Shown here in pieces: positions 17,301-25,693 of a stretch of DNA of 40,633 bases. The stretch is from SIG701 sp045577175. Lineage in GTDB: Bacteria > Bacillota > Clostridia > Oscillospirales > CAG-272. Positions within the stretch are counted from its first letter, which is position 1, and each line of letters opens with the position of its first letter. The notes beneath the pieces were generated by a model. The model did not search any database. It was not told where the DNA came from and worked only from the letters and a program-made list of their open reading frames with translations. Both the position numbers and the translations under genes were made by a program. The stretch lies in NCBI GenBank assembly GCA_045577175.1, contig JAZNHT010000067.1:1-40633 (forward strand), in the 5' to 3' direction.

Positions 17301-18777
17301 CAAGCGAATTGTACCGCGCAAGCACCTCGCCGTCCTTGACGAGCACGGCACCGATCTCCGTAATTTTGCACGTTTGTGCGGAGAGACCTGTCGTCTCTAT
17401 ATCGAAAACGATAACTTCATCGTGAAAATCCGAGCTGTTCAATCCGAAAACGGCCCGTGCGGTATCGTCAACAAAATACGCCTCCACGCCGTAGAGAACC
17501 TTCATTCCGAACTTCTCCGCCTTCAGCATCGCGGTCGGAAATGCCTGCAAATTACCGTGATCCGTGATCGCAACCGCCTCGTGTCCCCAGCGGTGCGCCG
17601 TTTCGATGACCTCCTCCGGCTTTGTGGTGGCATCCATCTGCGACTGACAGGTGTGCAGATGCAGTTCAATGCGCTTCTCCGGGGCGTTGTCCTGCCGTTT
17701 GATCTGCTTGACCTTCAGAACGTCTGTGTATTCTATGTAGAGATCGCCGTCGAATTTGTCAACCTTGACACTGCCGCGCACGGCAAGCGCGTTGCCCGTT
17801 TTGAAAATGCCGGATACCTCATCGAGCATCTCCGCTTTGATGACCGTTTTGATAAACGCGGACGCGTCTCTGTCGGTGATACCGATCGTCAAAGCGATTT
17901 TCTCGCCGTTTTTGATTTCCTTTTCCTTCGTCGCAAAGACGGTGCCGAGCACCGTTACGGCTCTCAACGCTCCGCGGATTTCGGACAAGGGCGTTATGCC
18001 TTCGATTGCAAACGGACTGCCTGCCATCAATTCGGGCGCGGAGATGTCAAACGTCGTGCGTCCGCAGCGGATCTCCGTTTCGGAGACGACCTCTGCCGCG
18101 GAAGCGGTTTCAAACAAGGATGCGACACGCGTGAGTTCCGGCTTGTCCGCATCTGCCGACGGTGCGGCATCCTGCGCGGCGTATGCTGCCCTCTGCGCTT
18201 CCCTCTGTGGGATCTGCGCCGCTTCGTTTCGGATCCATGCGTCACGCGCTTCCTCGTATTCGCGAAGAACGTCTGCCGTATTCTCCGCCGTAACGATCTT
18301 CACCTCATAATTCAGGGCAAACTCGCTGCGGATAATGGCGGAAAAAAGCTGCCCGGTACGGGCAAGATCGTGCAGATCAATTCCGCCCTGCGGAAACGGG
18401 ATAGAAACGGTGATCGTCCCGTCCTGCATCTCTGCATCAAAGCGATCGAAAAATCCGTTTATAAGAATCCCCGTGCGGCGTGCTTCGTTGATAATCTCCT
18501 GCATATAGGAGAGCGAAAACAGCTCGGACGGATAGTGCGGAAAAATGCGCACGGAAGTCTGGTCATAAATTTCCCTGAGCGCGTTCTCCGTTTCGTAAAG
18601 CACTGTTTTTGAGACAAGATGCGGCAGGCGGAAATTGACCTCCACCATACGCCGTTCACGGTCAGCACGGACGGACACGTCCTCCGCTATGGCGAACAAC
18701 TCCCGCTGTGCCTGCGAAACAGGCGAATAGCGGGAGAAAATGTCTGACATTTTTCGTTTCTTTTTTGCTTCTTCCAT
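14362..18777 (-). CDS. polC: DNA polymerase III alpha subunit, Gram-positive type (PolC)
   Basis: Main replicative polymerase of low-GC Gram-positives, with its own proofreading exonuclease. Domains in order: N-terminal region (1-230), OB-fold (about 270-360), PHP domain ELHLHTCQSQMD and AITDHGN (about 370-450) interrupted by a DnaQ-type exonuclease with VFDIETTGLS (about 457) and AHNAGFDISF, a zinc-binding module CPKC...CPDC, the polymerase core with the metal-binding PDIDLNFSGD, and a C-terminal beta-clamp/duplex-binding region. The length (1471 aa) is normal. AGGAG precedes the ATG. The gene is last in the pyrH operon, 9 bp after ispG, and is followed by a strong terminator. The C terminus NQLTLF fits a clamp-binding motif. 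Confidence 0.97.
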   Translation of the reverse strand: MEEAKKKRKMSDIFSRYSPVSQAQRELFAIAEDVSVRADRERRMVEVNFRLPHLVSKTVLYETENALREIYDQTSVRIFPHYPSELFSLSYMQEIINEARRTGILINGFFDRFDAEMQDGTITVSIPFPQGGIDLHDLARTGQLFSAIIRSEFALNYEVKIVTAENTADVLREYEEARDAWIRNEAAQIPQREAQRAAYAAQDAAPSADADKPELTRVASLFETASAAEVVSETEIRCGRTTFDISAPELMAGSPFAIEGITPLSEIRGALRAVTVLGTVFATKEKEIKNGEKIALTIGITDRDASAFIKTVIKAEMLDEVSGIFKTGNALAVRGSVKVDKFDGDLYIEYTDVLKVKQIKRQDNAPEKRIELHLHTCQSQMDATTKPEEVIETAHRWGHEAVAITDHGNLQAFPTAMLKAEKFGMKVLYGVEAYFVDDTARAVFGLNSSDFHDEVIVFDIETTGLSAQTCKITEIGAVLVKDGEVLARYNSLVNPGVPIPPEVEKLTGISDAMVADAPTIDTVLPEFFSFIGDRMLIAHNAGFDISFIRRAADELGLPFENAYLDTVAMSQYVNSELKKHKLNILAEYFGHGDFNHHRASDDAEMLSMIYYRMIDKLADEGIYSIAELNTAMSERSDPLKLKTYHQIILVKNKVGLKNLYTLVSESYLKYYRKSPRVPKTRLTELREGLIIGSACEAGELFTAVLEGKPQSQLEEIADFYDYLEIQPISNNRFLVEEGKVADDEALRELNRKIIALGKKLGKPVVATCDTHYLDPEDEIYRRILLSGMGFKDADKITRLYFRTTEEMLAEFDYLDPETAHEVVIENPKKIADMIEHVRPIPEGNYPPHIDGAEEELSTKCRELAKEWYGDPLPETVLERLERELDSIIKNGFAIMYIIARKLVENSESKGYQVGSRGSVGSSFVATMAGITRVNPLPPHYRCPKCRHSEFFTDGSIGSGFDLPQKDCPDCGTDMIRDGHDIPFETFLGFYGDKTPDIDLNFSGDVQADAHKFTEVLFGAGKAFKAGTIGTLADKTAFGFTAKFLEGKGISVNRAEVERLITGCLGTKRTTGQHPGGIIVIPEEYDVTDFTPVQHPADKADSDIITTHFEFKYLHDTILKLDILGHDIPTKYKRMEEYSGVSVLDVPLTDPATYKGFTSTEPIGVNPEAIDSKTSTLGLPEMGTALSRDVLMEAQPKNFADLLQIEGLTHGTGMWVGNAQDLIRSGTCTVAQVIGCRDDIMLTLIQKYGVEKGKAFKIMEFVRKNKKGAKIPDDMMSVMVEQGVPQWYLDSLQKIRYMFPKAHAAAYAIDAVRLMWYKIYYPVEFYAGYFSAAPGGFDSEIVMKGKSYVNDLMFDLKKRKNELSQKEIELYNSLMLVNEYYQRGFGFLPVDLKKSHSHKYLPESGKIRLPFSSLPGLGDTAAENIMKARDASEIFSIDDLKQSAGLSKTVVEILEKNGVLKGLNATNQLTLF

Positions 18778-18786
18778 GTTTGGCTC

Positions 18787-19863
18787 CTATGCGTTTTCCC
18801 CGTTCAAATATGCGTATGTTTCTCTGAGGAGCGCCTCAATGATTTCCGATTCCTCCACACGGCAGACCGTCTTACCCTTGCGGAACAAAACGGCAAAGCC
18901 GTCACCGCCCGCGATACCGAAATCCGCCTCACGCGCCTCGCCCGGACCGTTGACGACACAGCCCATCACGGCAACCTTGACGCGCTTCCCTTTCGTATCA
19001 ATATCCCGCACGGCATTTTTGAAGCGCGCGGCAAGGGAGATCAGATCGATCCTCGTGCGTCCGCACGTCGGACAGGAAACAATCTCGACACCGCCGCGCG
19101 GATCAAGACCGAGGACACGTAGAATCTCCCGTCCTGCCTCGACCTCCTTTGTGCAATCGGCGGTGAGCGATACGCGAAGCGTATCTCCGATACCGTCTGC
19201 TAAAAGCGAGCCGATACCGATCGCGTTTTTAATCAGTCCGGAATATTCATCCCCTGCCTCGGTAACGCCGAGATGCAGAGGATACGGACACGCCTCGGCC
19301 GCTTTGCGGTATGTAGCAACCGTATCCTTGACGGAGGAGGTTTTCATGGAGATCACAATATCGGAAAAGCCGACCTTCTCGAGAAGCTCCGCTTCGCAGA
19401 GTGCGCACTCAACAAGCGCATCCGGTGTGGGGGAGCCGTATTTTTCGAGCAAATCCTTACGGAGCGAGCCGCCGTTTACACCGATACGGATCGGAATGCC
19501 TGCGTCTTTACATGCGGCGGCGACCTCGCGCACCTTCCACTCCTCCCCGATATTGCCCGGATTGATGCGAATCTTCGCCGCACCGGATTTAACCGATGCA
19601 AGCGCGAGCTTGTAATCAAAATGAATATCGGCGACAAGCGGCACGGTGATCCCGCGGCGGCGCATATCGGCAAACACGCCTGCCGATGCTTCATCGGGTA
19701 CAGCAAGGCGGACGATGTCGCATCCTGCCGCATCAAGCGCACGGATTTGTGCGGCGGCACCGTCAAAATCTGCGCTCGGTACATTTGTCATCGACTGCAC
19801 CGTAATCGGCGCACCGCCACCGATTGTAAAGGCTCCGACGCGCACGGCTCGGCTGACTCTCAT
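18787..19863 (-). CDS. ispG: 4-hydroxy-3-methylbut-2-enyl diphosphate synthase (IspG/GcpE)
   Basis: [4Fe-4S] enzyme that converts methylerythritol cyclodiphosphate to HMBPP, the penultimate step of the non-mevalonate isoprenoid pathway. The N-terminal TIM barrel shows SMTNVPSADFDG, VADIHFDYKLAL and KIRINPGNIG. The C-terminal iron-sulfur domain has CPTCGRT and GCVVNGPGEA, giving the three cysteine ligands, and a Glu (VNGPGE) as the fourth. The length (358 aa) matches the short bacterial form. AGAGGAGG precedes the ATG. Its pathway partner dxr is encoded two genes upstream in the same operon, and uppS consumes the pathway's product. Confidence 0.96.
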   Translation of the reverse strand: MRVSRAVRVGAFTIGGGAPITVQSMTNVPSADFDGAAAQIRALDAAGCDIVRLAVPDEASAGVFADMRRRGITVPLVADIHFDYKLALASVKSGAAKIRINPGNIGEEWKVREVAAACKDAGIPIRIGVNGGSLRKDLLEKYGSPTPDALVECALCEAELLEKVGFSDIVISMKTSSVKDTVATYRKAAEACPYPLHLGVTEAGDEYSGLIKNAIGIGSLLADGIGDTLRVSLTADCTKEVEAGREILRVLGLDPRGGVEIVSCPTCGRTRIDLISLAARFKNAVRDIDTKGKRVKVAVMGCVVNGPGEAREADFGIAGGDGFAVLFRKGKTVCRVEESEIIEALLRETYAYLNGENA

Positions 19864-19912
19864 GGGAATACCTCCTCTACTTCATTTTTGCTTTCGTTTG
19901 CAGTATAGCACA

Positions 19913-19940
19913 GCTCATGTCCCGAAAACGGGACATGAGC
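19913..19940. other. 12-bp perfect hairpin between rseP and ispG
   Basis: GCTCATGTCCCG (19913-19924) pairs with CGGGACATGAGC (19929-19940) around the loop AAAA. On the minus (transcript) strand no U-run follows, so it is not a standard terminator. It could slow RNA decay, be a processing site, or work as a partial attenuator. A -10-like TATACT (19903-19908) follows on the minus strand without a good -35. Confidence 0.6.
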
Positions 19941-19948
19941 AAAATTTC

Positions 19949-21328
19949 TTAAAATATCAGTCCGACAATATCCTTTGCCATGATAACAACCATAAGAATC
20001 ATGAGCAAAACGAAGCCGGCAAAGTGAATGTATCCTTCCACCTTACGGGAAAGCGGCTTACGGCGGATTCCCTCGATAACGAGGAACAAAAGTCTGCCTC
20101 CATCCAAAGCAGGCAACGGCAGAAGATTCATCACGCCGAGATTCATCGTAATGACAACGGCGAGATAGACAAAATCCGCCATGCTCTGCGATGCTGCCTC
20201 CGTCATCGCCTGCGTGACGCCGACGGGACCGGATACGGCGTTAAATCCGTATCTTCCGCTTAAAAGATCATACAGAGAATCCCACACCATCTTGATCGTG
20301 GAATAGGAGATGCAGACAGAGTGCTTCAGCACGCTGCCGACTGTTTTTGGCTCGGCATGGACGTAAAAATCCGGCTGACCGAATGTGACGCCGCTTTCCT
20401 GCACCTGCGGAAAGGTGACGTCCTCAAGTACGATTTTCTCCCCATCGCGGACGACGGTCAGATCGATCGGCTCGTATCCTTTGCGGGAAATTTCATAGAC
20501 AAGCTCGTTTGAGGTATGAACGCGCGTGCGACCGACTTTCACAATGACATCATTTTCACGAAGGCCGGTGCTACGGCTGCCCGTTGTGAGAGACGGTTCG
20601 GAAACCAAAACCTCAAAGGGTTTAAATTCACCTCTTTTTACGGTCACGGTCACAGCGGTATCATCCGATACAAAAGCTGCAAGAAGTTCAGCAGAGGACG
20701 ATACCTCCGCACCGTTGACAGCGACAATTTTATCCGCGGCATACAGCACGCTCTGGCTGTCGAAGGAGGTGTCCACCTTATCAAAGGTAAGATTTTCAAG
20801 CGTGACTGTTTCTCCGTCACGCAACACGGTGAGTGTAGCGTCCGATTCACTCGCACGGATCATGTGAAACGCAATCTCCGCGTCATTTTGGATCGGAATA
20901 CTCTCGATCTCGACGATTTCATCGTCGGGCAGGAGATTCATAAAATAAGCAATTCGCGTCGAGCCAAGCGTCATAACGGTGCTGACCAAAATCGTCATCA
21001 CGAGCACGCCTGCGACCACGTTCATCGCCGCGCCTGCCGCGGTGATGATGATCCGCTGCCAGACCGGCTTTTTGTAAAACGCGTTTTCGTCCTCGGATTC
21101 CTCGTCCTCCCCTGCCATGCTGACGTAGCCGCCGAACGGGATCATTCTGAGCGAATAGAGAATGCCGCTCTTTTTCGATCGGTGCGACAGGATCGCAGGT
21201 CCCATACCGATGGAAAATTCGTTTACCGTCACCTTGAACAGGCGCGCAAACAGAAAATGTCCGCCCTCATGGATAAGGATAAGAAGTCCGAAAATCAGGA
21301 TAGCAAGAATAATATACAGTACGGTCAT
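19949..21328 (-). CDS. rseP: Site-2 intramembrane zinc metalloprotease RseP/RasP
   Basis: Cleaves membrane-bound anti-sigma factors and signal-peptide remnants inside the bilayer. The first membrane segment carries the active site HEGGH (about residues 18-22), and a late segment carries NLLPLPALDGGRLL, which supplies the third metal ligand (Asp). Two PDZ-like regions lie between them (about residues 165-300). Four membrane segments are visible. The start is the ATG at 21328 behind AGAGGTGG; a 15-residue longer frame from 21373 has no ribosome binding site of its own. The length (459 aa) is slightly above Bacillus RasP. It sits between dxr and ispG, a conserved Firmicute order. Confidence 0.94.
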   Translation of the reverse strand: MTVLYIILAILIFGLLILIHEGGHFLFARLFKVTVNEFSIGMGPAILSHRSKKSGILYSLRMIPFGGYVSMAGEDEESEDENAFYKKPVWQRIIITAAGAAMNVVAGVLVMTILVSTVMTLGSTRIAYFMNLLPDDEIVEIESIPIQNDAEIAFHMIRASESDATLTVLRDGETVTLENLTFDKVDTSFDSQSVLYAADKIVAVNGAEVSSSAELLAAFVSDDTAVTVTVKRGEFKPFEVLVSEPSLTTGSRSTGLRENDVIVKVGRTRVHTSNELVYEISRKGYEPIDLTVVRDGEKIVLEDVTFPQVQESGVTFGQPDFYVHAEPKTVGSVLKHSVCISYSTIKMVWDSLYDLLSGRYGFNAVSGPVGVTQAMTEAASQSMADFVYLAVVITMNLGVMNLLPLPALDGGRLLFLVIEGIRRKPLSRKVEGYIHFAGFVLLMILMVVIMAKDIVGLIF

Positions 21329-21391
21329 GACTATACCACCTCTCTTATGTACCGGCGCCGGGATGATGTACAAGGGAGCAGATGCGCAGGC

Positions 21392-22600
21392 TTATTTGTA
21401 TTTCTGAAGAATTTTTTTGGCGAGTGCTCTTGTCTCCGCCTCAGCCGCATAAATATCCGCGACGGAATCCGCCGCTGTATCGGGAACGAGGGCAAGCGTT
21501 TCAAGCACCGCATCCGCGATCGCACCGAAGGAAATCTCCCCACGGATGAAGGCGGCAACCGCCTCCTCGTCGGAAGCGATCAGCGAAGTCGGCACCGTGC
21601 CGCCGCGCCGTATGACATCGCCGACACAGCCGAGAAGCGGAAACGCCTCCGTGTCCGGCTGATCGAACGTGAGCGTTCGGAGCGTCGTAAAATCGATGCC
21701 GCGCTCGTCAACCCACGCCCGTTCGGGATAGCTGACGGCATAGCGGACGCAGGTGCGCATATCGGGCAGACCGAGCTGCGCGATGACAGTATTATCAATA
21801 TACTCCACCATCGAATGGATTATGCTCTGACGGTGAATGAGAACCTCCACTTTTTCATACGGCACGCCGAACAGGCGGCACGCCTCAATGACTTCAAAGC
21901 CCTTATTCATCAGCGTCGCGGAATCGACGGTGATCTTCGGTCCCATTTTCCACGTAGGATGCGCAAGTGCCTCGGCAGGCGTCACAGACGCAACACTTTC
22001 CTTTGTCCGACCGTAGAACGGACCGCCCGATGCGGTAAGGAGAATCCGCTTTATCACGGACGGATCGCCGTCTCCGGAAACGGATGCGGCACGGGATGCG
22101 CTCAGGCACTGGAAAATCGCGCTGTGCTCGCTGTCGATCGGCACAAGCTGACCGCCTGCACGTCGAAGCTCACGGTAGATCATATCCCCCGCGGCGATGA
22201 TTGCCTCTTTATTCGCCATACCGACACGCGCGCCTGTTTTTGCGGCGGCGAGGGCTGTCGGCAGTCCGGCAAGTCCCGCGATCGAATGGACAATCACATC
22301 CGCACGGCACTCCTCGATCGCACGCTCGGTGGCATCCGCACCGCCGTAGATTTTCACATTCTCACCGGCTAAAGCGAGGCGAAGCTGACTTGCCGCCTCC
22401 TCACTCTCCACAGTGCAGATTTCGGGCTTCACCGTCCTCGCCTGCTCGGCGATCAGATCAACATTCCGCCCGGCGGAAAGCATGACAATCCGCACGTTCA
22501 TGCGGCTGAGCGCGTCGATTGCCTGTGTGCCGACACTGCCCGTACTGCCGAGAATCGCGACGCGCACGGGAGTCTCCATCGATACACGGATAGGATTCAT
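21392..22600 (-). CDS. dxr: 1-deoxy-D-xylulose 5-phosphate reductoisomerase
   Basis: Second enzyme of the non-mevalonate pathway, NADPH-dependent, making methylerythritol phosphate. The NADPH-binding loop LGSTGSVGTQ is at about residues 17-26, MANKEAI and PIDSEHSAIFQCL form the metal and substrate region, and LTASGGPFYG is the flexible active-site loop. The length (402 aa) is normal. The ATG at 22600 follows GGAGG; another ATG seven codons later is also possible. The gene lies 22 bp behind cdsA and shares the operon with ispG and uppS. Confidence 0.96.
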   Translation of the reverse strand: MNPIRVSMETPVRVAILGSTGSVGTQAIDALSRMNVRIVMLSAGRNVDLIAEQARTVKPEICTVESEEAASQLRLALAGENVKIYGGADATERAIEECRADVIVHSIAGLAGLPTALAAAKTGARVGMANKEAIIAAGDMIYRELRRAGGQLVPIDSEHSAIFQCLSASRAASVSGDGDPSVIKRILLTASGGPFYGRTKESVASVTPAEALAHPTWKMGPKITVDSATLMNKGFEVIEACRLFGVPYEKVEVLIHRQSIIHSMVEYIDNTVIAQLGLPDMRTCVRYAVSYPERAWVDERGIDFTTLRTLTFDQPDTEAFPLLGCVGDVIRRGGTVPTSLIASDEEAVAAFIRGEISFGAIADAVLETLALVPDTAADSVADIYAAEAETRALAKKILQKYK

Positions 22601-22622
22601 TTACAATTCCTCCGTAGTTGTC

Positions 22623-23462
22623 TTATGCAAAAAACTGCAAGTAGTCCTGAAACTCGGTCAGAAGAAGCATGAACGGAGCGACGGCGAGAACGCTGTCAAA
22701 GCGGTCAAGAATACCGCCGTGCCCCGGCAAAAGTCTGCCGAAATCCTTGATGCCGTACTTCCGTTTGATATACGACATAATGAGATCGCCGATCTGCGCG
22801 ACCGCGCTCAAGCCGGCACCGGCAAAAGCAAGCGGAAGATAATTGGCGGTCTGCACATCATCCACAATATGCATCAGCAGAGCACCGTACAAAACGGTGA
22901 ACAGTGCCGTAAATGCCATACCGCCGATCGTTCCCTCCACCGTCTTATTCGGGCTGATGGACGGGATCAGCTTATGTCTGCCGAGAAAACGCCCCGTCAG
23001 ATACGCAAACACGTCAGACACCCACGGACCGAACAGTGTAAGAATCACGAAATACACACCAAACGGGCGGTTGGCGAGAAGCACAATCGCCGTAAAGGAA
23101 GTAATGACATAAAAAAGCGATGCGAACGAAACGAAAAGGGGCTCTGCGTCCAGCTTTCCGCGCGAGAAAACGCCCGCGCTCAGGAAAATGAAGCACACGA
23201 AAAACGCGGCGGTCATATAAAGCGAGGTAAACAGTGCCGAGTTCTCGACCAGACGGGCACAGATCGGGCTTACCGCGGCAAGGACAAAGCCCGGCACGGC
23301 AATACTTGCATATTTGCGTGTACCGATACACCCGAGCATTTCAAAAACCGCGATCAGCGTACAAAGCGCAATCGTGATCGGCAAAAGCCAAGTCTTTGCA
23401 AGCAAGCACACCGGCAACATCACAAGAAGAATGATGGTGGCGGGTATGGTACGTTTCAGCAT
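22623..23462 (-). CDS. cdsA: Phosphatidate cytidylyltransferase (CDP-diglyceride synthase)
   Basis: Integral membrane enzyme that makes CDP-diacylglycerol from phosphatidate and CTP, the precursor of phosphatidylglycerol and, through Cls, cardiolipin. About eight hydrophobic segments span the protein. The CdsA signature is clear near the C terminus: KRKYGIKDFGRLLPGHGG followed by DRFDS. SPNKTVEGTIGG is also family-typical. The length (279 aa) is normal. It lies between uppS and dxr, the usual Firmicute position. Confidence 0.95.
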   Translation of the reverse strand: MLKRTIPATIILLVMLPVCLLAKTWLLPITIALCTLIAVFEMLGCIGTRKYASIAVPGFVLAAVSPICARLVENSALFTSLYMTAAFFVCFIFLSAGVFSRGKLDAEPLFVSFASLFYVITSFTAIVLLANRPFGVYFVILTLFGPWVSDVFAYLTGRFLGRHKLIPSISPNKTVEGTIGGMAFTALFTVLYGALLMHIVDDVQTANYLPLAFAGAGLSAVAQIGDLIMSYIKRKYGIKDFGRLLPGHGGILDRFDSVLAVAPFMLLLTEFQDYLQFFA

Positions 23463-23489
23463 AACGGGTTCCTTTCGTAAAGGAAGAAA

Positions 23490-24212
23490 TCAAAGGACTG
23501 CGCCGAAGCGGCGGCGGCGTCCGGAAAAGCTGTTGACAGCCTCTTCGAGATCATCAATCGAATAGTCGGGCCAAAGCGTATCGGTAAAGAAAAACTCTGC
23601 ATATGCGCTTTGCCAGAGCAGGAAATTGGACAAGCGGTACTCCCCTGCGGTACGGACGATGAGATCGGGATCGTCGCAGTGCGCCGTGTACAAAGCGGCA
23701 CTGACATCCGCCTCCGTCACCTCCGTTTTTCCCGAAGCGAGAAGCGTGTTGCAGGCGTGGACGATCTCCGCACGTCCGCCGTAATTGAGCGCGATATTGA
23801 GCAGGCGTCGGTAGTTTTTCGTGATCTCCTCCAGCTCCTCGCACTTTTTCGCAAGCGCGGGGGCAAGGGCTGCTTTATCACCGAGGAACACGTAGCGGAT
23901 ACCGTTTTCCTCCTTCTCGCGCTTTGCATCCCCGATGAAGGAATCAAGCAGGCGCATGATGGCGTTGACCTCCGCACTCGGTCGCTTCCAGTTCTCCGTG
24001 GAGAACGCGTAAACGGTCACGGCATCGATGCCGCAATCGCCGCACATGCGGACGACTTTTTTGAAATTCTCGCCGCCGGCACGGTGCCCTGCTTCACGCG
24101 GAAGACCGCGGCCGGTTGCCCAGCGTCCGTTTCCGTCCATAATGAAGGCAATATGCGAAAGACCGGTCGCGGATACCTTTTCGCGGATGCGGTCGTACTG
24201 TGCTGTATTCAT
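23490..24212 (-). CDS. uppS: Undecaprenyl diphosphate synthase
   Basis: cis-Prenyltransferase that builds the C55 lipid carrier for peptidoglycan and wall polymers. The pyrophosphate-binding motif HIAFIMDGNGRWA holds the catalytic Asp (about residue 26). It is followed by HRAGGENFKKVV, YAFSTENWKRP and the C-terminal RTAGEYRLSNFLLWQSAYAE, all signatures of the family. The length (240 aa) is normal. A GGGGG tract precedes the ATG. A 79-bp gap separates it from frr, with no clear promoter. Confidence 0.96.
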   Translation of the reverse strand: MNTAQYDRIREKVSATGLSHIAFIMDGNGRWATGRGLPREAGHRAGGENFKKVVRMCGDCGIDAVTVYAFSTENWKRPSAEVNAIMRLLDSFIGDAKREKEENGIRYVFLGDKAALAPALAKKCEELEEITKNYRRLLNIALNYGGRAEIVHACNTLLASGKTEVTEADVSAALYTAHCDDPDLIVRTAGEYRLSNFLLWQSAYAEFFFTDTLWPDYSIDDLEEAVNSFSGRRRRFGAVL

Positions 24213-24291
24213 AAATCCCCCGTAATCGTACAGTCGCCCCGGTACCCCCTTATGCGGAGTGCCGGGACGAATGGATTATTCGCCTGAAGGA

Positions 24292-24846
24292 TCAGATCTC
24301 CATGATCTCCTTGTCCTTCTTGGCGGTAACGTCGTCAATGATCTTGATGTACTTATCCGTCAGATCCTGTACGGTCTTTTCGGACTGCTTCTGCTCATCC
24401 TCGTTCATCTCGGATTTCTTCTTCATGTCTTTGCACTTATCGTTGGCATCGCGGCGGACGTTGCGGATCGCAACCTTTGCGTCCTCGCCCATCTTGGCGA
24501 CCTGCTTTTTGAGCTCCTTACGGCGCTCCTCTGTCAGCTGCGGGAAGGACAGGCGGATCGTCTTACCGTCGTTCTGCGGCGTAATTCCGATGTCGGAAGA
24601 AAGGATTGCCTTCTCAATATCCTTGAGCATTTTTGCATCCCACGGCGTGATCGTGAGCGTTCTTGCGTCTGCCACACGGACGTCGGCGACCTGATTGATC
24701 GCAGTCGGAACGCCGTAATAGTCAACGTTTACGCGAGCGAGAACGGCAGCATTTGCGCGTCCGACACGCACGGTGTCGAGATTCTCCTCATAGACCTCGA
24801 CGGCCTTTTTCATTTTACCTTCAAATTCTTTGGTGTCCAGTTTCAT
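24292..24846 (-). CDS. frr: Ribosome recycling factor
   Basis: Releases ribosomes after termination together with EF-G. Typical sequence features are VGRANAAVLARVNVDYYG (about residues 27-44), the hinge DIGITPQNDGKTIRLSFP and the C-terminal helical arm with RNVRRDANDK. The length (184 aa) matches the family. It follows pyrH with a 2-nt gap, so the two are translationally coupled, as in most Firmicutes. Confidence 0.97.
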   Translation of the reverse strand: MKLDTKEFEGKMKKAVEVYEENLDTVRVGRANAAVLARVNVDYYGVPTAINQVADVRVADARTLTITPWDAKMLKDIEKAILSSDIGITPQNDGKTIRLSFPQLTEERRKELKKQVAKMGEDAKVAIRNVRRDANDKCKDMKKKSEMNEDEQKQSEKTVQDLTDKYIKIIDDVTAKKDKEIMEI

Positions 24847-24848
24847 AC

Positions 24849-25562
24849 TTATGCCTCCTTAACAATTGTTCCGAGTTTTTCACCCATGATTACTTTGTAA
24901 ATATTTGCGGGGTCATTGAGTCCGAAGATGTGGATCGGCATCTTGTTCTCCATAGAGAATGCGGTTGCGGTGATGTCGATCGCGGTGAGATGGTTGTCGA
25001 GAATGTACATGTAATCGATCTCGGCAAGTCGCTTTGCATCGGAATCCTTTCTGGGATCGGCGGTATACACGGCATCGATATTCTTCGCCATGAGCGTCAC
25101 GTCACAGTTAAGCTCCGCGGCACGGAGCACAGCCGCGGTATCCGTAGAGAAAAACGGAGCACCGGAGCCGCAGGCGAGGATGACAACGCTTCCTCCTTCG
25201 AGATACTCAACCGCACGGTCACGCAGATACGGCTCGGCGAACGAATCCATGGAAACGGGCGACATAACGTGTGCATCAATACCGGCACGGAAGAGTGCAT
25301 CCTTCATTCCGATGGAATTGATGACCGTTGCGAGCATACCCATGTGATCCGCACGGGTACGGTTGACATCCGTTCCTCTGGCACCGCGCCAGATATTGCC
25401 TGCGCCGATGACGAGGGCGATTTGCACACCCGCCTGTACACAGCGACGGATTTCGGCGACGACTGTATCGATATAATCGAAATCGAGTATCGTTTCCGCA
25501 TCGTTTTTGAGTGCTTCACCGGACAGCTTCAGAAGAACGCGCTTATAGGCAGGTGCCTGCAT
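24849..25562 (-). CDS. pyrH: UMP kinase
   Basis: Hexameric kinase that phosphorylates UMP to UDP for pyrimidine nucleotides. Motifs are KRVLLKLSGEAL near the N terminus, VIGAGNIWRGARG (nucleotide and substrate loop), and ADHMGMLATVINS. The C-terminal KNIDAVYTADPRKD is typical. The ATG at 25562 is preceded by GAGGTGA; a GTG at 25571 lies inside that ribosome binding site and is less likely. It is the first gene of the operon running to polC, behind its own promoter. Confidence 0.96.
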   Translation of the reverse strand: MQAPAYKRVLLKLSGEALKNDAETILDFDYIDTVVAEIRRCVQAGVQIALVIGAGNIWRGARGTDVNRTRADHMGMLATVINSIGMKDALFRAGIDAHVMSPVSMDSFAEPYLRDRAVEYLEGGSVVILACGSGAPFFSTDTAAVLRAAELNCDVTLMAKNIDAVYTADPRKDSDAKRLAEIDYMYILDNHLTAIDITATAFSMENKMPIHIFGLNDPANIYKVIMGEKLGTIVKEA

Positions 25563-25599
25563 GGAAATCACCTCATTATAGGATTATTGTATCATGTAT

Positions 25600-25628
25600 A
25601 TTTTACTCTAAAATAGAAGATTTGTAAA
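25600..25628 (-). promoter_or_regulatory. Sigma-A promoter of the pyrH-polC operon
   Basis: On the minus strand TTTACA (25623-25628), a 17-bp spacer and TAAAAT (25600-25605). It lies between the tsf terminator and pyrH and is the only convincing promoter found for the eight-gene operon. A later TATAAT (25577-25582) lacks a -35 at the right distance. Confidence 0.7.
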
Positions 25629-25655
25629 TACAATTTTATGAATTTGCAAAAAAAA

Positions 25656-25683
25656 TCCGCCGGCAACTGGTATTGCCGGCGGA
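25656..25683 (-). terminator. Rho-independent terminator of rpsB-tsf
   Basis: Perfect 11-bp stem TCCGCCGGCAA (25656-25666) with TTGCCGGCGGA (25673-25683), a 6-nt loop, and eight Us on the minus strand. It lies 10 bp behind the tsf stop codon. Confidence 0.93.
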
Positions 25684-25693
25684 AAGCGCCGAA

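Noticed and set aside
14587..18612. Two long plus-strand frames (731 and 541 codons) opposite polC
   Set aside because: They lie entirely antisense to PolC, whose domains are all recognisable. Their composition is typical of reverse-complement reading.
19903..19924. A separate promoter for ispG-polC at TATACT (19903-19908)
   Set aside because: No acceptable -35 lies 16-18 bp upstream; that position falls within the hairpin. The genes are probably read from the pyrH promoter.
20516..22372. A 618-codon plus-strand frame opposite rseP and dxr
   Set aside because: It crosses two genes with clear catalytic motifs on the other strand and shows no signature of its own.
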